The notes beneath the pieces are model-generated. The model was not told the DNA's origin. It saw only the letters and a program-made list of their open reading frames with translations, and ran no database searches. A stretch of DNA of 64,000 bases from Chrysaora quinquecirrha (lineage: Eukaryota > Cnidaria > Scyphozoa > Semaeostomeae > Pelagiidae): positions 8,039,686 through 8,103,685 of the forward strand of contig JACTAT010000060.1 of NCBI GenBank assembly GCA_014526335.1, given 5' to 3'. The first letter of the stretch is position 1. Every line of letters begins with the position of its first letter. Positions 61,301-64,000 of the stretch are shown piece after piece. Both the position numbers and the translations under genes were made by a program.

Positions 61301-63391
61301 CATTCAGTGTCATTCAACACAATTCAATATCGATCGATCATTGCATGTCATTCCATCATTCGTCATTCCACTTTATCATTCCACATTCCTACTCCATCAT
61401 TCCAACAAATACGCTACAGCAAAGGGTGATATCAAAATTTAACTCACTACACGATGGTTTCCCTTGATCCCATGGTTTCCACTTCCCAATTCCACTGCAC
61501 ACCAATTTAGATGGTCCGGATAATGTGAACCCATTCTTGCATGTGTATGTTATTTCATCGCCAAATTTGAAAGTTCGTTTTTGATATGGTTGTCCATTCA
61601 GCTTGACGAAACCTCTTTTCAAGTTCGTAAGCAGCGTACTCTCTTCCCTGCATCTTTGACCTGGAAAAGACATGCAAATTGTTTGGATAGGCGTTGCATA
61701 AGATACTCCTTTTATCCATAATAGCACACTTTTTAAGAACATCGAGGATCGATTTGTCAAAAGAAATTAGAACAAGTCCAGCCTTAGATGAAAAGAAGGA
61801 AAGAAGAAACATGTTTTCTGCTTCAAAAATCCCATCTCATGTCATGCACTCGCCATGCAAGAACTATGAACTTAGAACTATGCAATTACTAAATAAAAGT
61901 ATATAGCTAGTAGATATACCAAACTGTTATTTTTGGTCGTAGAAGCAATTTATTGCGTGTAGTTTTATGTAGTTATAGTATAAAGATCAATGTTGAAATA
62001 AGAACACCATTTAGAACACAAGAGCTTCAAATTGTTAAGAAATAAAAACGTCGTACGCTTGCATACTAGTGTAGCAATAAAATAGGCGAAATAAGAAACG
62101 TTTCGTATTGGAACGACTCTCATACGACAATAAAATAAATACACAGTGACAGACAGAAGCTAGTCTGCAGGAGTCATAAATCGTTGATGAACTTGTCAAT
62201 TCTAAAGCAAAGGACCTTACGGTTGAAATGTTTTATAGGGCATATAGAGGTAACTTATGTCCGAGGTCAATGCCAATCCATGCTGCCACATAATGTCAAT
62301 GCCTACAGCTATTAGAGTGGGTGATATCCTCATAGGAAACCTAAGCATAAAAGAATAGCATTGCCTCTGCGAAAGGTTCATACTAAATACTGGCGCATAC
62401 GGCGCAGTTCACAACGAAATCCCAATTATAAAATGCCGATGCTCTGTTCCAAGGGATGACAAACCAGATTTTTGTCAGTGAAAGGAGAACGATGCAGGGT
62501 TGCCCACTACATTAATCCGTTAATAATGCAACTGATAGCTACCAAATTCCATCAATTCGTAATAGATGCAAAGGTCCAAGAGGCCAGAGGGTTGTTAATG
62601 GCCCGAAGGTAGCTGAGCTTTGCCGATGGTTGCCCCCGTCAATTATGTAAAAGTTGTAGTTAAAATAGTTGAATTGAATGAACCCGGAATTAAATTATCA
62701 ACGCGGAAGTTCCAGCAAACCGGAAGATTTTCTGAAAAAAATAATAATACAGACGAAACCATTGTCTCAACAATAAAAAAGTAATAATTAAACGCAAAAG
62801 TAATATTTACCAACTCGGATGCAACTTAGGCCACAAACTCCATCACAAAGACATTTCTTTACTCGATTTTTTCTTTTTTTGCAATTTTTATCTGATGTGC
62901 ACTGTTTTTTGCATCTGGAATCATAATCTGTTCTTTTTGGACACGATTCTGCACCAACTGAAATTGAACGAAAATGCTCATTAGAATACAGTTAAGGGAT
63001 TGAATGATATAAAAATAAAAATCTGCAGAATGCCCTTGGCATACTGTATTTTACCTTGTGCAGTTCAGACTGTCAGAGGTCAATTTTTGTCTGGAAAATT
63101 CAGACCATTTTGGCCCGAAGTTGGCCTAACTAAATTTAATTTCATTGACAGCAACGGACCCGTACTCTTTGCAATCTTTTAAAACGATTTAACAGCTACA
63201 CAAGTTAACCGTTCCTTGCAGTAAACAAACATGGAGTTCTGGAATTATTAGACTACCATACAGCAATATAAAAGCAATGAGATATTTAAATCGATATAAG
63301 AAACATCATTTTCGTTACCTTCAAAAAGCAGGTTTTGAACAACAAAAATAATTGAGAAAAGCCAAATTAAGTTTCGGTTAATTCCCTGCAT
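46307..63391 (-). CDS. Secreted multi-sushi protein: WAP-like, CCP x16, F5/8C, CCP, WSC-like
   Basis: About 1,355 residues in 22 exons: 63319-63391 (signal peptide), 62811-62957 (eight-Cys WAP-like module), then CCP exons 61448-61660, 60627-60800, 59751-59936, 58644-58818, 58018-58188, 57692-57892, 56556-56735, 55347-55520, 54495-54671, 53277-53450, 52548-52724, 51831-52000, 51228-51422, 50446-50616, 49934-50104, 48974-49186. These are followed by 47882-48183 and 47494-47638 (F5/8C), 47134-47313 (CCP 17) and 46307-46602 (WSC-like, stop). CCP modules show the four-Cys pattern with the conserved Trp, e.g. CGDPGTP, GYEMTG, ITCNQINARWSHPIPLC. The discoidin domain opens SCDKPLGMKNSEIKDEQIS and closes FEIYGC. 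The last module (YLGCYKDGNNRVL, SSQCWCGYEY) resembles WSC carbohydrate-binding domains. Module-bounding introns are phase 1. No membrane segment is seen, so it is probably secreted and adhesive or complement-like. CCP 4 (58644-58818) lacks one base in each of two homopolymers. Confidence 0.9.
46790..47045. repeat. Degenerate GATGATTGAT-rich repeat
   Basis: Cryptically repetitive sequence of GATGAT, GATTGATG and GATAGATGATT words in the intron between CCP 17 and the WSC-like exon. A purer (GATGAT)n tract lies at 47335-47400. Confidence 0.75.
50156..50333. repeat. GAGGCCCCATTAGGG family, copy 3
   Basis: GAGGTCCCATTAGGGTATTA on the left and AACCCTTAATGGGGCCTC on the right form inverted ends, showing that this family is a TIR element. 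In a sushi-gene intron. Confidence 0.6.
50668..50912. repeat. (CAAG)n microsatellite
   Basis: CAAGCAAGCAAG repeat with AAG and AACC variants, about 245 bp, in a sushi-gene intron. It creates spurious Leu/Ala/Cys-rich open frames on the minus strand. Confidence 0.9.
51683..51762. mobile_element. Partial Harbinger-like MITE end
   Basis: A terminal fragment with CCAACAAGTTTTACCC and TTAGCCAGGGCCT; the other end is missing. In an intron of the sushi gene. Confidence 0.5.
53899..54337. repeat. TIR element with internal CTCGAATAAGCCCC tandem motif
   Basis: Left ACCGTAAATCCTCGAATAAG and right GGGGGCTTATTTTAGGATGT are inverted ends. The 14-bp word CTCGAATAAGCCCC (or a close variant) recurs about six times in two clusters (53909-54012, 54235-54310). 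In a sushi-gene intron. Confidence 0.65.
57290..57490. repeat. Dispersed repeat shared with 60335-60515
   Basis: GAGTTTTTCGCTCCTCAGGC, ACTCTGAGCATTAGGCCATC and GTTGTTGCTGTTGCTACAGA parallel GTAGTTTTCGCTCCTTAGGC, ACTCTGAGCATGAGGCCATC and GGTTATTGCTGTTGCTAAAG at 60362-60450. Both copies are in sushi-gene introns. Confidence 0.55.
58904..59140 (+). mobile_element. tRNA-Leu/Ser-like derived SINE
   Basis: GGGTGGCTAAGTGATCAAGG (A-box-like, resembling Leu/Ser tRNAs) and CGTGGTTCGAATCTCTTTGG (B-box), then a body with CAGAAGCCAAATGTTATCTC. A diverged relative lies at about 54960-55200 (GTGGGTTCGACGGAACC, CCAGAAGCCTACAGTTAACT). The arms do not pair as a tRNA gene would. Confidence 0.6.
59448..59640 (-). 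mobile_element. tRNA-derived SINE, family A
   Basis: AAGGTGAAATGGTGTATTTA, CGCCGGTCACTAGGATCTAA, GTAGGTTAACTAATCGAGAC, then GGTGCTCGAACACC. In a sushi-gene intron; a further degenerate copy lies at about 51525-51640. Confidence 0.68.
61262..61412. repeat. Degenerate CATTCCA repeat
   Basis: CATTCCATCATTCGTCATTC, TATCATTCCACATTCCTACT and similar words repeat loosely, just downstream (in transcription sense) of the exon encoding CCP 1. Confidence 0.6.
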
Positions 63392-64000
63392 TTTCCATCA
63401 GTTCTGTTGCCTTTTGAAAACTCTGAATGTTGAGATCAACAGTCGACGTTCGAGCGTTCGAGCATGAGGAAGTGGTCAACACGTCATACGAAATAGGAGT
63501 TTTGATTGTATCTCATTCCGGAAGTGTGAAACTTCACTGTTACCGCATCTGAAATCTAAACTGCAAATAATAGTTTTAATCAGTTTATTCAAAGTTTCTT
63601 TGTACTAGAAATCTTCTTTTCTCAAAAATTATTAATTTAAAAACTCAGAAAAAACTTAACAATTTTAGAAAACTAAGAAAGGCAAGCCCATAGGCAAATG
63701 ACACTGTTTGACAAACATTTGATACTTGCTTGTCAAGGAAAGTTTGATCGTTTGGCCATGTCGCACAATATTGCTTGCTAAACATTTTATCCTTGCATCA
63801 AGCTAAAAATGTTTTTAACTCTTTAAATAAAAAAGTAATGGATCAAATCTGGTTTATGTTTGCTTGACAAGCAATGTTTTGTGACGTGGTCAAACGGTCA
63901 AACATTGTTTGTGAAGGAAATGGAAAATGTTCGACCAACAATGTTTGATCGTTTGGTCAGGGCCTGACACTGTGCCGCTCAAGGAAAGGACAGTAGCAAA
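63392..64000. other. 5' flank of the multi-sushi gene
   Basis: Presumed promoter and 5' untranslated region of the sushi gene. The outer part is a Harbinger-like MITE at about 63692-63964. No core promoter element could be identified with confidence. Confidence 0.45.
63692..63964. mobile_element. Harbinger-like MITE
   Basis: Family words throughout (TTTGACAAACATTTGATACT, GTGGTCAAACGGTCAAACAT), ending GTTTGATCGTTTGGTCAGGG. The left end is diverged (GGCAAATGACACTG). Confidence 0.65.

Noticed and set aside
1..64000. Operon-like organisation of the five same-strand genes
   Set aside because: The genes are kilobases apart with unrelated functions; shared orientation alone does not support co-transcription.

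Overview
This is a stretch of intron-rich animal nuclear DNA. It is AT-rich, has GT-AG introns of roughly 0.1-3 kb, and is packed with short non-autonomous transposons. Five protein-coding genes are supported and all lie on the minus strand. The gene content (a laminin chain, a class A GPCR, a multi-sushi secreted protein with discoidin and WSC modules) says metazoan. The unusual laminin and the repeat landscape suggest an early-branching or marine invertebrate such as a cnidarian or sponge. That placement is inference, and I cannot name a species.

Layout in transcription order along the minus strand: (1) 63391-46307, a secreted protein with signal peptide, WAP-like Cys-rich module, 16 CCP/sushi modules, an F5/8-type C (discoidin) domain, one more CCP and a C-terminal WSC-like module. 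(2) 44194-43011, a single-exon class A GPCR. (3) 41673-40781, an intronless FTSJ1 tRNA 2'-O-methyltransferase. (4) 40246-29689, a 15-exon membrane protein combining an EGF-like N-terminus, a seven-helix region resembling the plant TOM1/THH1 family, a RING-CH (MARCH-type) E3 domain and two more helices. (5) 27241-1058, a 27-exon laminin chain carrying both a beta-type LF domain and a gamma/alpha-type L4 domain, ending in a coiled coil with no LG domains.

The two most interesting items are the EGF-7TM-RING-CH protein and the laminin with beta-like and gamma-like halves. Both architectures come from splice-consistent exons and should be checked against transcripts.

All five genes contain places where exactly one base appears to be missing, each in an A/T homopolymer (seven sites in total). 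Consensus sequencing error is a better explanation than five decaying genes, and it matters to anyone predicting proteins from this assembly.

Introns and intergenic DNA hold several repeat families: a PIF/Harbinger-like MITE (about ten copies, TTA/TAA target duplications), at least three tRNA-derived SINE types, several other terminal-inverted-repeat elements, 3' remnants of non-LTR retrotransposons, a 164-bp higher-order minisatellite and many microsatellites. I see no functional tRNA or rRNA gene, no CRISPR array and no prokaryotic features. The genes look functionally unrelated; laminin and the sushi protein are both extracellular, but nothing here shows that they act together.
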